From positions 30,795,879 through 30,859,878 of the forward strand of contig NC_065571.1 in the NCBI RefSeq assembly GCF_937616625.2: DNA of 64,000 bases, given 5' to 3'. Position 1 is the first letter of the stretch, and the number at the start of each line of letters is the position of its first letter. This DNA is from Mercurialis annua. Its lineage: Eukaryota; Streptophyta; Magnoliopsida; Malpighiales; Euphorbiaceae. Positions 35,564 to 47,106 of this stretch are shown one piece after another. The translations under genes were made by a program, and so were the position numbers. The notes below the pieces were generated by a model. That model was not told the origin of the DNA. It saw nothing but the letters and a program-made list of their open reading frames with translations, and made no database searches.

Positions 35564-35924
35564 GGTAATTGATTTTGAAGGTTACTGTACTTTTCAAAAA
35601 TTACAAAATGGTGACCAAACTTCAAAACGTAACATTTTAATTACTATACTATTTGGTTATGTTAAGATAGAAGGATTTTTGGTCACCGAAGAAAATTATT
35701 TCGAGTCGATTTTTTATTGATTGTGTGTATATATGAAATATAAGATATTATTTGTTATAAATAATCAAAATTTGATTACTACATATGTATAATTGACCGT
35801 AAAACACTCAAAAACCTTCCAAATTCACATATTTGAAAGTTTAGTAACCATTTTGTTATGTTTTGAAGTTCGGTCACCATTTTGCAATTCTTGAAAAGTA
35901 CAGTGACCCCTAGAATCAATTACC
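35564..35924. mobile_element. Foldback MITE with long terminal inverted repeats, 361 bp
   Basis: The left end, GGTAATTGATT, then ACTGTACTTTTCAA and AATGGTGACC, is the inverse of the right end, GGTCACCATTTTGCAA, TTGAAAAGTACAGTGACC and AATCAATTACC. Inverted repeats of roughly 65 bp or more suggest a Mutator-like MITE, but I could not identify a clear 8-9-bp target duplication, so the superfamily is open. It has no coding capacity. Confidence 0.78.
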
Positions 35925-38223
35925 TCTTTTAAAATGTTTAAAAATGTTTCGAAACAAATCCAAACGTTTCCCCTTTTTAGTGAATTAAACCAAACGTTTA
36001 AAACGTTAAGAAACAAATCCAAACATGTCATCTTTATAGCGATTTAAGCTAAACATTTACAGACATTACGAAACAAATATAAATGTTTCACCTTTTTAGC
36101 GATTTAAGCCAAACGTTTAAAATGTTACGAAACTAATCGAAAAGTTTAGAACGTTACGAAACAAATCCTAACTTTTAACTTTTTTAGTGATTTCAGCCAA
36201 ACGTTTAAAACGTTAAGAAAAAAATCCTAATGTTTCACCTTTTTAGCGATTTAAGCCAAACGTTTAAAACGCTACAATACAAATCCTAACGTTTCTCCTT
36301 TTTAGCGATTTAAGCCAAACATATAAAACTTTTCGAAACAAATCCAAAGATTTCACCTTTTTAGTGATTTAAGATAAATGTTTAAAACGTTACGAAACAA
36401 ATCCAAACATTTAAAACGCTACGAAAAAAATTCTAACGTTTCACCTTAATAGCGATTTAAGCCAAACTTTTAAAATGTTGCGAAACAAATTCTAATGTTT
36501 CAGCTTGTTAGCAATTTAAGCTAAATGTATAAAAAGTTACGAAACAAATCCAAACGTTTCACCTTTTTTGCGATTTAAGCAAAACGTTTTAAACTTTATG
36601 AAATCAATCCAAATGTTTAAAACGTTATGCAAAAAATCCAAACGTTTCTCCTTTTTAGCGATTTAAGCCAAAGTTTACAAATATTACGAAACAAATCCAA
36701 ATGTTTCACCTTTTTAGCGATTAAAGGCAAACGTTTAAAACGTTAATAAACCAATCCAAATGTTACAAAACAAATCCAATCGCTACAAAACAAATCCAAA
36801 CGTTTCACCTTTTTATCAATTTAAGGGAAAACTTTAAAACATTATGAAACTAATCCAAACGTTTAAAACGTTACGAAACAAATCCAAACATTTCACCTTT
36901 TTAGCGATTTAAGCCAAATGTTTACAAATGCTACGAAACAAATCCAAATATTTAAAACGTTACGAAACAAATCCAAACATTTCAAAACGTTACGAAATAA
37001 ATCCAAACATTTCATCTTTTTAGCGATTTAAGCCAAACGTTACCAAACGCTATGAATGAAATCTAAACGTTTCACCTTTTTAGCGATTTTAGCCAAATGA
37101 TATCATATGTTACGAAACAAATCCATACGTTTCACTTTATTAGCGATTTAAGCCATACATTTAAAACGTCACTTAATCAATCCAAACATTTAAAACGTTA
37201 TGAAATAAATCCAAACGTTTCACCTTATTAACGATTTAAGCCATACGTTTAAAACGTTACGAAATAAATCCAAATATTTCACCTTTTTAGGATTTAAGCC
37301 AAACATTTACAAACATTACGAAACAAATCCTAGCGTTTCACCTTTACAGTGATTTAAGACAAACGTTTGAACCGTTACGAAACCAATCCAAACGTTTAAA
37401 ACAGTACGAAAAAAATCCTAACGTTCCACCTTTCTAGCGATTTAAGCCAAACGTTGAAAACGTTACCAAAAAAATCCAAATCCAAACGTTTTATTGTTTT
37501 GGCGATTTAAGCCAAATGTTTAAAATGTTACGAAACAAATCCAAACGTTTCACCTTTTCAGCGATATAAGCCAAACGTATAAAACATTTCGGAACAAATC
37601 CAAATGTTTCACCTCTTTAGCGATTTAAGCCAAACGTTTAAAATATTACGAAACCAATCTAAACGTTTAAAACGTTATGAAACAAATCTTAACGTTTCAC
37701 CTTTTTAGCGATTTAAATCAAACTTTTAAAGCGTTACAAAATAAATCCTTACATTTTACCTTTTTAGCGATTTAAGACAAACGTTTAAAACTTTACGAAA
37801 CAAATCCTGAGGTTTCACCTTTTTAGCAATTTAAGCCAAACGTTTAAAACCTTACGACACAAATCCAAACGTGTAAAACATTACTAAACAAATCCTAACG
37901 TTTCACCTTTTTAGCGATTCAATCCAAACGTTTAAAACGTTACAAAATAAATCCTAACTTTTCACATTTTTAGCGATTTAAGCCAAAACATTTAAAATGT
38001 TACGAAACAAATCTAAACGTTTCACCTTTTTAGCGATTTAAGCCAAACGTTTAAAATATTATGAAACAAATCCAAACGTTTAAAACGAAATAAATCCTAG
38101 CGTTTCACCTTTTTTTCGATCTCAGCCAAATGTTTAAAACGTTATGAAACAAATCCTAACGTTTCACATTTTAGTAATTTTAGCGAAACGTTTGAAATTT
38201 TACGAAACAAATCCAAACGTTTA
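35925..38223 (+). repeat. Satellite array, segment 3
   Basis: Monomers as in segment 1, up to the target duplication of the solo LTR. Confidence 0.93.
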
Positions 38224-39523
38224 AAACGTGTTGATTATTTTCGCAAGTATACGAAATCGTACAAGTAATAAAGAGTAAGAAAGATGTCGATCCCAACGAG
38301 GAATAATTTAAATTCATCTATCGATTCTAATTACTAGTTTAAGGCTAACAAATTAAGATTTGAGTTGACTAATTTTACTAAATATTTAAATAACATAAAC
38401 TATAAACTAATTTAACTATGATTCAAACAATTATAATAAAAACGGGTATTAATATTCCTTCACACAATTGCAATTATCGGTCTATGGATTATATTGGCTA
38501 AGGTTCTAACTATCCTAAAGCATTAATTAATCTTTGTTAAGCGTTAATTCACAAAACTCAATTCAATTCAATTAAAGAAAGGAATTAATCACTTTCGTTC
38601 AACTAATCAATTCTTACAAACAAATATAAATCAAATTATTAAGCAAGCATACGAACATTGAATTAATTATCAAGATATCTCATTAACAATTAAAATAAAT
38701 TGAATTCTATAGGTCTATTGAGTTATCATTTTTCAATCAATAACACAACACAAATAATTAACTAAAATTGATCAAGTTCTAATTAATATGAAAACAATAG
38801 AATCCATAAAACCTTTAATAATCCAATGACAAATACTACAATTATGCTAGAAAATGTTAAACCCAACTAAAGTTTAGCTACACATAGTCATATTAAGAAT
38901 CAAAATAACTAAAGAAAGCATAAAAGTAGAGATAGAAAATAGTTATGGATTTCTCCGCGCGTTTCTCCAATCTCGAGCTTCTACCTTCTTCTTCTTCAAA
39001 TCCTTCTCTTGCTTTTTGTGTAGTGTAAAAATGAATGCTTCCTATCAAATGTTCTAATCTCAGAAATTAACTTCCTCCTCTCTTGGTTGTTAGAGAAAAA
39101 TAACGATCAATCTTAACAACCTAACAGATTAGATAAGATTTCAATTTTCAAACTAGATTTGGCTTGGCAGATTTCGTATTCCTGTTTGCAGAACCAATTT
39201 GACTTGGCAAATGATAAAATCTGAGATAACTTCCTTCATAAGAATTGTAGAAAATTGATTCCTTTAACCGTGGGCTTTAGAATCGGGTCATTTCGAGTTC
39301 TGTATCTCCGGTTATGATCCAAATACGGAGCTGAGGTCCAGCAGGTCCGAAATTACGAATTAAAACCCAAAATTCCTACACAAAAGCACAAGAAGTAAAC
39401 TAAAACATAAAAGATAAAATGCACATAAATAAAGCATTAAATAACTGAAAACGTAAAATAATTAATCTAAAATCTAAACTAATTAACCCCTAAATAAGTG
39501 TTGTAAAAACACTTATCAAAACG
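38224..39523 (-). mobile_element. Solo LTR (1,290 bp) with AAACG target duplication
   Basis: 38229-39518 has TG...CA ends (TGTTGATTATTTTCGC to CACTTATCA) and perfect AAACG flanks at 38224-38228 and 39519-39523, inside a satellite monomer. No internal region is present, so the two LTRs of an ancestor recombined. The minus orientation is inferred from the end resembling other plant LTR 3' ends (ATACTTGCGAAAATAATCA). It is unrelated to the A-F LTR family. No open frame is seen. Confidence 0.85.
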
Positions 39524-40315
39524 TTACGAAGCAAATCCTAACATTTCATCTTTTTAGCGTTTAAAGCCAAACGATTACAAACGTTACGAAATAAATTCAA
39601 ACGTTTCACCTTTTTATCAATTTAAGTCAAAAGTTTACAAAAGTTACGAAACAAATCCAAACGTTTCACCTTTTTTATCAATTTAAGCCAAATATTTAAT
39701 ACGTAATGAAACCAATCCAAACGTTTAAAACATTACGAAACAAATCCAATCGTTTCACCTTTTTAGCGATTTAAGCCAAATGTTTACAAACGTTACGAAA
39801 CAAATCTAAATGTTTCACATTTTTTGTGATTTAAGGCAAATGTTTAAAATGTTACGAAACCAATCCAAACGATTAAAAACGTTACGAAACAAATTCGAAC
39901 GTATCCTCTTTTTTAGCGATTTAAGCTAAACGTTAAAACGTTACGAAACAAATCCTAATGTTTTGTCTTTTTAGCAATTTCAGCCAAACGTATAAAACCT
40001 TACGAAATAAATCCTAACTATTCCTTTTTTCAGCGATTAAAGCCAAATGTTTAAAACTTTTCGAAACAAATCCAAATGTGTCACCTTTAAGTGATTTAAG
40101 GAAATCGTTTAAAACGCTACGAAACCAATCCAAACGTTTAAAACGTTACGAAATAAATACAAACGAAGACTTATCGACAAAAAAATTTAAAAAAAATTAC
40201 GGGGTATTTCAAAAACGTTACGAAACAAATCCTAATACTTTAGTTTTTTAGCGATTTAAGCCGTTTTAAAGCGTTTCAAAACAAATTCAAATGTTTCACC
40301 TTTTTAGTGATTTAA
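39524..40315 (+). repeat. Satellite array, segment 4
   Basis: Monomers continue and contain an LTR-end scar at 40164-40211. The segment ends at the TTTAA duplicated by element D (40311-40315). Confidence 0.92.
40164..40211 (-). other. 48-bp LTR-terminus scar within satellite
   Basis: GAAGACTTATCGACAAAA is followed by AAATTACGGGGTATTTCA, which matches the outermost end of the D-type LTR (TTTTTACGGGGTATTACA). Nothing else of the element remains; satellite resumes on both sides. Confidence 0.65.
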
Positions 40316-41563
40316 TGTCACGACCAAATTTCATGAATCGTGACCGGCGCTAGGGTTTGGGTATGGTCGTACCGAAACCCGTAGCAAGCCTCACGGAAAC
40401 AATTAAACATATAAATTTGCAGAAAAACTGCTCGGGGGCAACCGAGACTCCAACCTAAGTCAAACAATTTATATTACAGTTCTAATATAAATAACTTAAT
40501 ATCTGAAATGCTCAATAACATGCCTTATATATAATAATAAAATTATCCAGAGTAAAACATGCCAGTAATAATCAATCGGAAAAACTGACAATCCCAATGT
40601 GCAATAACCAAAGTAATATATAAACTAGTTCTACTGCGGTCTAAGAGTTCGAAAAACAGAGACTAGTTTAAATAACATAAAACCGCCGAGGAATCAAAAA
40701 AATCGGAGTGGACCAGCTTTCAAATCATAAACCTGGAAAATTTGGGAAAACAACGGGGTCAGATATACTGAGATGAGTTCGCAATACTATTTATATTTAT
40801 TAAGTTTAAAACCCTTAAATCAAAACATTTTTATACTAATATAATATGATTATGGAATAACAATATTGAAATGATGCCAGCGTAAGTATGACATAGCATA
40901 CTGATTAAATCCAGAGTGGACGGGAACAAATCCTCATCATATACCAGCGTAAGCAACACATTTGTCTGCCGAATCCCATAGTACTTACCGGTGCACACAG
41001 TCTCGATACAAGCATATCGAGTAGCTCGTTTTAATCCACATCCATAATCGTTTAAAACATTTCAAAAGCATTTATAATACTAAAATAAATAGTGGTACTT
41101 AATAAAGCGGTAAATAGCACTACAAACTCAATGCTTGCTTATTCACGTGAAACTTCGGCAAACAGCTAATCCTGGTTCGACTCCGGAGCACGAGTAGTCG
41201 AAGAGTCTAGAAATAAATCATATGTTAAAATCACTCCAACCCCGACTCTAAGAATACTAGACACCATGTAAGACTAGCACAATTTATAAGTCAGATGAAA
41301 TCACAGAAAAACACAATTCTCAAATAAATTATAATGCCGTAATAATTCAAGACTATTGAGTTCACACTTTAAATCCAGTCCGAAAATATTATTAAAATAA
41401 TATTTAAATGATAACTTAATTATATTCCTCAAATAGTGGTTTAACCGAATTTCTTAAAACTACCAAACTAAACCCACATATCGGTCACCCAAGTCTAAAC
41501 CGACCCAATTGATATTCCAGAATTATAAACCACAGTTTATAATTATAATTAAAAAAAATATTA

Positions 41564-41836
41564 CTCCCTCCGTCCCAATAGAGTTGTCCACTTTGAGAAA
41601 ATTTTTTTGTCCCAAAACTCTTGTCCACTTTGAAAAAGTAATTAACTTTTACACTTAGTTTTTCTATATTATCCCTATTTAAAATAAACTAATAAGTAAA
41701 TTGCAAATGGGTCCTATATTAAATAGGGGTAAGATAAGGAAAGTAAGGAAAATTTTACAAAATCCAAAAACAATAATTGCTTTTCTTAAACTGTGTGATA
41801 AAGGCAAAGTGGACAACTCTATTGGGACGGAGGGAG
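41564..41836. mobile_element. Stowaway-type MITE, 273 bp
   Basis: The inverted ends CTCCCTCCGTCCCAATAGAG and CTCTATTGGGACGGAGGGAG are flanked by TA on both sides. The corresponding place in the 5' LTR of the same element (about 50136) is an empty site, ATATTAATTAATATC, so it inserted after element D. Non-coding; mobilised by Tc1/mariner-type transposases. Confidence 0.95.
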
Positions 41837-43286
41837 TAATTAATATCAAAACGGAACTCAATAGCTTGAAACCCAAGTAATTAAAATTTACCGGCAAAAT
41901 ATTTCATTAAATAAACCAACATAAAAAATTATAAAGTTAAATTATAAATCACATTGGCCCGATAAGTCAAAATCTTAAAATAGTAATCAAATAATAATAA
42001 TATCCAATACCCATTTATAGTAGTCAAAATAAATAATTAAATAATAATATTCACTTTGTTGTATATAAAAATAATAATTATTTATTTAATTATAATTGAA
42101 AAAAATATTTTTTTTTGGTCAATCACCTTGAATCAAATATTATTTTTAGATCTTACAAAAATAATATTAACAAATTGTCAAACTTTCAATTTAAATGAAA
42201 CCCCTAAATTAAATAAAAATCAATTAGTAAATAGATCATATTTAACATAAGAAATCAATTGGTTTAAAACAAAATATCTTAAGGACCATTCATGTCTTTT
42301 CACAACCACTACCAACCATTCATAACAAATTCAACATCTCATGCCCAGAATATACCCGCCAACCAATTTATCTTCAACAATTCAAATTTCAAAAACCATA
42401 TACTTGAACCTTTAACTTTCAATTAACAAATACTCACCATTCTTAATCAAACCAACTAAACAATATCTTACTTAACACCCATCATAACGTTATAAATTGA
42501 AACTAATAAACATGGCAGTGACAACAAAAAGAAAGCAACTTAAAACCCAAAACTATAAACGTAAAATCGATTGAAAAAACACAAGTTAAGGTTAAATGAT
42601 TAACAACTAACATTCAAAAGATTATAATCCCTAAAATAACAGAATCATAGCCAAAGAAAATAAAAGAGATTTGGCAGCAACAATTATAAACGTTCATAGT
42701 CAAATACAAAACAAAACGGTGAAACGGCAGCGACTATAACGGGATTAATAATGTACCGTTTGGCGAATTCAAGATAGGGAATCGTAGAGGAACGAGTCTA
42801 ATAACGCGGGAAAGTAACGGAACTGGATTCGATCTCCAAACAGCTGCAAATGGATCGAAAAAAACGAAAGTATCGTTTTAGAATCGAATAACAATAACTT
42901 AAAAATGGTAATATGGAGGCAGCTAATACGATAAATATAACGCACTGTTTTATGAAAACTAAGTTCGGACTTGTAGAGAGCTGATTCTTCAATCTCAGGA
43001 ATTAAACGGAATGAATCTGATGCTGAAACGAGGAAGAATGAATCAGAATACGCAAGTGTCATTTTCAGCTAAAAAATAGAATTTTGTAACTTGAAGCTTA
43101 CTTATTTACAGCGATTTGGCGATGAAATTACGAAGAATCTGAGAAGGAAAGAGCGGCTAGGGTTTGATGAAAGTTTGAGGAAAACATTAGGGTTTAGAAA
43201 AAAAATTTAAGTAGTGCAGGAATCTAGGTGAAATCGGTTATCAGAGAGGAGAAAAATAAGGGCTAAGTGAGCCCTGAAATCCCACG

Positions 43287-43372
43287 CTGGTCTCGAACGA
43301 GACCAGCCAAAAAACAAAGGTCTCGTTCGAGACATGTGAATCAAAGGGACAGGTCTCGAACGAGACCTGTCC
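43287..43372. repeat. GGTCTCG palindrome cluster in D 3' LTR
   Basis: CTGGTCTCGAACGAGACCAG is a perfect 20-base palindrome and is followed by related GGTCTCGTTCGAGAC units. Confidence 0.88.
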
Positions 43373-43546
43373 ATTTCAGCAATGTACAATGGGTCAACCA
43401 ACTTGGTTGACCCACAACTTGGTTGGACCACCCAACGGAACCAACAAACAAAATAAACAAGCCTCAAATCCAACCAACTATTCGCAAACGAAACAAATAC
43501 TATTGAAAATTATCGAAATTTTTCTTATTTTTTACGGGGTATTACA

Positions 43547-43560
43547 TTCTCCCCAACTAA
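43547..43560 (-). other. Polypurine tract of element D
   Basis: The minus strand reads TTAGTTGGGGAGAA directly before TGTAATACCCCG, preceded by GAGGACGAATTTTTAAA as in A and C. Confidence 0.8.
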
Positions 43561-43689
43561 TTTAAAAATTCGTCCTCGAATTTAATCACAAAAACACATA
43601 GCACAAAAACTAACACAAAACACAAGTAAAACTCGAAAAAAATCAAATAACCATTGATTTTGTACCTCAAGAAAAAAGGAATGGATAGC

Positions 43690-45106
43690 GACTCCGCATA
43701 TCCGACTCGGTCTCCTAGGTGCACTCCTCAACAGAATGGTTCCGCCACCAAACCTTGACCATCGGAATCTCATTGTTCCGTAACTTACGAACCTGCGTAT
43801 CGACAATCTCGACAGGCTGCCCCTCGTAAGATAACTCATGATCTATCTCAACACTCTGCGGTACGATCACGTGCGAAGAATCATAAATACACTTCCGCAA
43901 CATGGAAATGTGAAACACTGGGTGAACCAACGACATATCTGGTGGCAACGCTAACTTGTGCGCCACCGCTCCAATACGCTCAATGATCTCATACGGACCA
44001 ACATATCTCGGTGCTAACTTCCCCTTAACACCAAAATGCACAACACCCTTCATAGGCGAAACCCGAAGAAACCCGATATCTCCAACCATAAACTCAATGT
44101 CTTTCCTCTTCGGATAAGCACAGCTCTTACGCCGGATAAAAGCTGTCCCTAACCTCCGTTTGATCAACAGTACCTTCTCTGAGGTAATCTGAATAATCTC
44201 TGCTCCCGAGAGCTTACGCTCGCCAACCTCCTCCCAACAGATAGGAGATTGACACTTACGCTCGTACAAAGCCTCATAAGGTACCATCTCGATGCTAGCA
44301 TGGTAACTGTTGTTGTAGGAAAACTCAATCAAAGGCAAATGAGTATCCCAGCTACCCTGAAAATCTAGAACACACATCTTGAGCATGTCCTCCAGAGTCT
44401 GAATAGTCCTCTCAGACTGACCGTCAGTCTGAGGATGAAAAGCAGTACTGAAATCCAATCTCGAACCCAAAGATTCCTGCAACGCCTTCTAAAACCGAGA
44501 GGTGAAAACTGAACCTCTGTCCGAAACAATCAACATTGGTACACCATGAAGACTAACAATCCGGTCAATGTACAACTGTGCCAACTTCGAAGCCTGATAA
44601 GTAACCTTTATCAGTAAGAAGTGAGCTGACTTGGTCAAACGGTCAACTATCACCCAAATCGAATCATACCTCTGTCGGGTACGTGGCAAACCAACCACAA
44701 GATCCATAGCGATCCGCTCCCATTTCCACTCTGGAATAGGTAGCGGTTGCAGATATCCAAACGGTCTTTGATGTTATAACTTTACCTGCTGGCCAGTCAA
44801 ACACTTAGACACAAACTCTGCAACATCCTTTTTCATTTCGCTCCACCAGTACGTACCATTGAGATCATGATACATCTTGGTAGATCCCAGATGAACACTA
44901 TAAGCTGACTTGTACCCTTCCTCCAGAATCTGGTGTCTCAAACCATTCGAATCCGGAACACACAGTTGAGAACCGTACCTGAGAACTCCATCCGCCAGAA
45001 CAAATTCAGAATTCCCTTCCAAATGGATCTCATCCATAATCCGTTTCAATTGTGGATCCTCAGCTTGTGAAGCTTCGATCCTATCAATCAAAATCGGTTG
45101 CACCTA
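43690..45106 (-). pseudogene. Element D integrase with C-terminal chromodomain (broken)
   Basis: The integrase would insert element cDNA into chromatin; the chromodomain of this lineage targets heterochromatin. The N-terminal zinc region is degraded: the first histidine is gone and KCPNC is KCLTG. The catalytic core keeps D (MDLVVGLP), D (IVSDRGSVF) and E (GQSERTIQTLEDML). RYVGPYEIIERIG and LVHPVFHISMLRKC are present in the C-terminal part. The tail VEIVDTQVRKLR...PMVKVWWRNH is the chromodomain. Stops lie at 45104-45106, 44774-44776, 44489-44491 and 43715-43717. The last two replace the Trp of FWKAL and TWE (TGG to TAG). All pieces stay in one frame. Confidence 0.92.
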
Positions 45107-45229
45107 CAACTGTGCCAACAAACAACCTCTCTGTGAAACCTGAAATCTGTATCCTGAAGCTAACAAACTATGCGACTCACAAACCATGGGTCTCCGCCCA
45201 ACCTCAGAAATATGGGCCAAACTGCCCGA

Positions 45230-45700
45230 AGACTTGCGACTCAACGCATCAGCTACCACATTAGCCTTATCCGGATGCTACTGAATAGAACAATCGTAGT
45301 CTTTCAATAATTCCAACCATCTCCGCTGCCTCAGATTCAACTCACGCTGATCAAAGATGTACTTCAGACTCTTATGACTAGTAAAGATCTCGCAAGTCGC
45401 ACCGTACAAATAGTGCCTCCAAATCTTAAGAGCAAAAACCACAGCTGCCGGCTCCAAGTAATAAGTAGGATAATTCACCTCATGCTTCTTCAACTGGCGA
45501 GAAGCATAGGCAATCACTTTACCATGTTTCATCAACACACAACCCAAACCGATACGAGAAGCATCACAATACATAGTGAACCCCTCAATGCCAGATGGCA
45601 AAGCCAATACAAGAGCTGTAGTCAAAATCTCTTTGAGCTTCTCAAAGCTCACCTCGCACTTGTCAGTCCACTCAAACTTAAAACCCTTCTGTTTTAGTTT
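45230..45700 (-). pseudogene. Element D RNase H domain (broken)
   Basis: This would remove RNA from the RNA/DNA hybrid during reverse transcription. [19 protein letters not shown] leads into the RNase H fold with [57 protein letters not shown] and [13 protein letters not shown]. Usual family wording is CDAS, TDHKSL and YHPGKANVVADALSR. Here the D of TDHKSL is Ser, and the Tyr before HP is a TAG stop at 45278-45280. KANVVADALSRKS follows the stop in the same frame. It is continuous with RT upstream and integrase downstream. Confidence 0.92.
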
Positions 45701-46425
45701 AGTAACAGTGCAGATATTCTAGAGAAATCCTGCACGAACAGACGATAATAGCCAGCTTAACGCCAGAAAACTTCTGATCTCGGTAACTGACCTCGGCCTC
45801 TGCCAATCCATAACCGCCTCAATCTTCGTCGGATCAACCTTGATCCCATCCTTTGACACCACGTGTCCTAAGAAAGTAACTTGATCCAGCCATAATTCGC
45901 ACTTCGAGAACTTAGCATACAGTTGATGCTCACGCAAAATATGCAGTATATTCCTCAAGTGGAAAGCATCCTCCTCCTAATTCCAAGAGTAAATCAGTAT
46001 GTCATCAATAAACTTAATAACGAACTGATATAGAAACTGCTTGAATACCCGATTCATCATATCCATAAACGCTGTTGGTGCATTAGTCAACTCAAATGAC
46101 ATGAACAGAAACTCAAAATGCCCATAACGCGTTCTGGAAGCAGTCTTAGGAACATCGACGTCTCGAATCCGAAGTTGATGATACCCGGATCTCAAGTCAA
46201 TCTTCGAAAAGCACTTAGCACCCTCTAACTGGTTGAACAAATCAGTAATGCGAGGAAGAGGATATATATTCTTGATAGTAACCTTGTTTAGCTGCCTGTA
46301 GACGATACACAGCCGAAAAGAACCATCCTTCTTCTTGACAAACAACACAGGAGCACCCCACGGAGAAGTACTCGGTCTGATAAAACCACTATCCAGCAAT
46401 TCCTGTAACTGTTCCTTCAATTGTT
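45701..46425 (-). pseudogene. Element D reverse transcriptase (broken)
   Basis: This would copy element RNA into DNA. Motifs in order: [64 protein letters not shown] (first catalytic Asp), [19 protein letters not shown], and [10 protein letters not shown] (the two further Asp). The catalytic Asp residues are all present. Lesions: the junction from protease is frameshifted near 46425, a TAG stop lies at 45977-45979 after ILIYSWN, and two compensating frameshifts surround the SFLAL...AGYYR stretch near 45720-45770. Confidence 0.93.
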
Positions 46426-47106
46426 TCAGCTAGCCATCTGATACGGAGGTATCGAAATAGGAGTTGTTCCAGGAGCAATATCGATAGAGATTTCAATGTC
46501 ACGATCAGGTGGTAATCCAGGCAACTCCTCTAGAAACACATCAGTGAACTCATTAACTATCGAAAAACTATGCACATCACCACTGTTAGCCTCTAAATCA
46601 CGAACCACCGCTAAGAAATCCTGGCAACCCTTGCCCATCATACGCTTGGCCTTTATCGCCGAAATTAGATTCTTAGGTGTCTCCTCCTTCTCCTCTTGGA
46701 AAGAAAAAGGAATATCACCAGGAATCTCAAATACAACCGACATCCCTCGACAGTCGATAGAAGCAAAATGGCGTGAAAGCCAATCCATCCCCAAGATGAC
46801 ATCAAAAGATAACATGTCAAGCATAATCAAATCAATACTAAGATCTCTACCATGTATAACCACAGAACAAGACGGATAAACCACGTCCACCACAACACAG
46901 TTACACAAAGGTGTAGATACAGATAAAGTCTCCAACAACCTAGATGGTGTCGCACCCAACTTAGCAGCAAAACTCGAAGAAACAAAAGAGTGGGTTGCAA
47001 TCGCATCAAATAAGACCAAAGCATCTACAAATAAAATGGGAATAGTACCTTGCACCACGGCATTTGATGCACGAGCATCTTGAGGAGTCAAAGCAAACAC
47101 TCTAGC
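46426..47106 (-). pseudogene. Element D aspartic protease and linker
   Basis: A long open frame of 224 codons starts with FALTPQDARASNAVVQGTIP. The active site reads LFDAIATHSF, where the third residue of the catalytic D(S/T)G is Ile, so the enzyme is probably inactive. DLSIDLIMLDMLSFDVILGM (the flap and hydrophobic core) follows, then the linker to RT with FLEELPGLPPDRDIEISIDI and PGTTPISIPPY. The open frame ends at the frameshift before RT. It is the same segment as 1-443 in element B. Confidence 0.9.

Larger units (their letters stand above)
40316..43546 (-). repeat. Element D 3' LTR
   Basis: This is 3,231 bp, minus-strand TGTAATACCCCG to GTCGTGACA. It is longer than its partner (2,979 bp) mainly because of the MITE at 41564-41836. 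The palindromic block at 43287-43372 is shorter than in the 5' LTR. A donor-like GTAAGC lies on the minus strand at about 43108. Confidence 0.92.

Noticed and set aside
35825..36031. Minus-strand 68-codon frame over the MITE and satellite
   Set aside because: It crosses the MITE/satellite boundary and has no conservation.
42056..42250. 64-codon Ile/Leu-rich frame on the plus strand
   Set aside because: It lies in the AT-rich part of the D 3' LTR, antisense to the element, and is not open in the 5' LTR copy.
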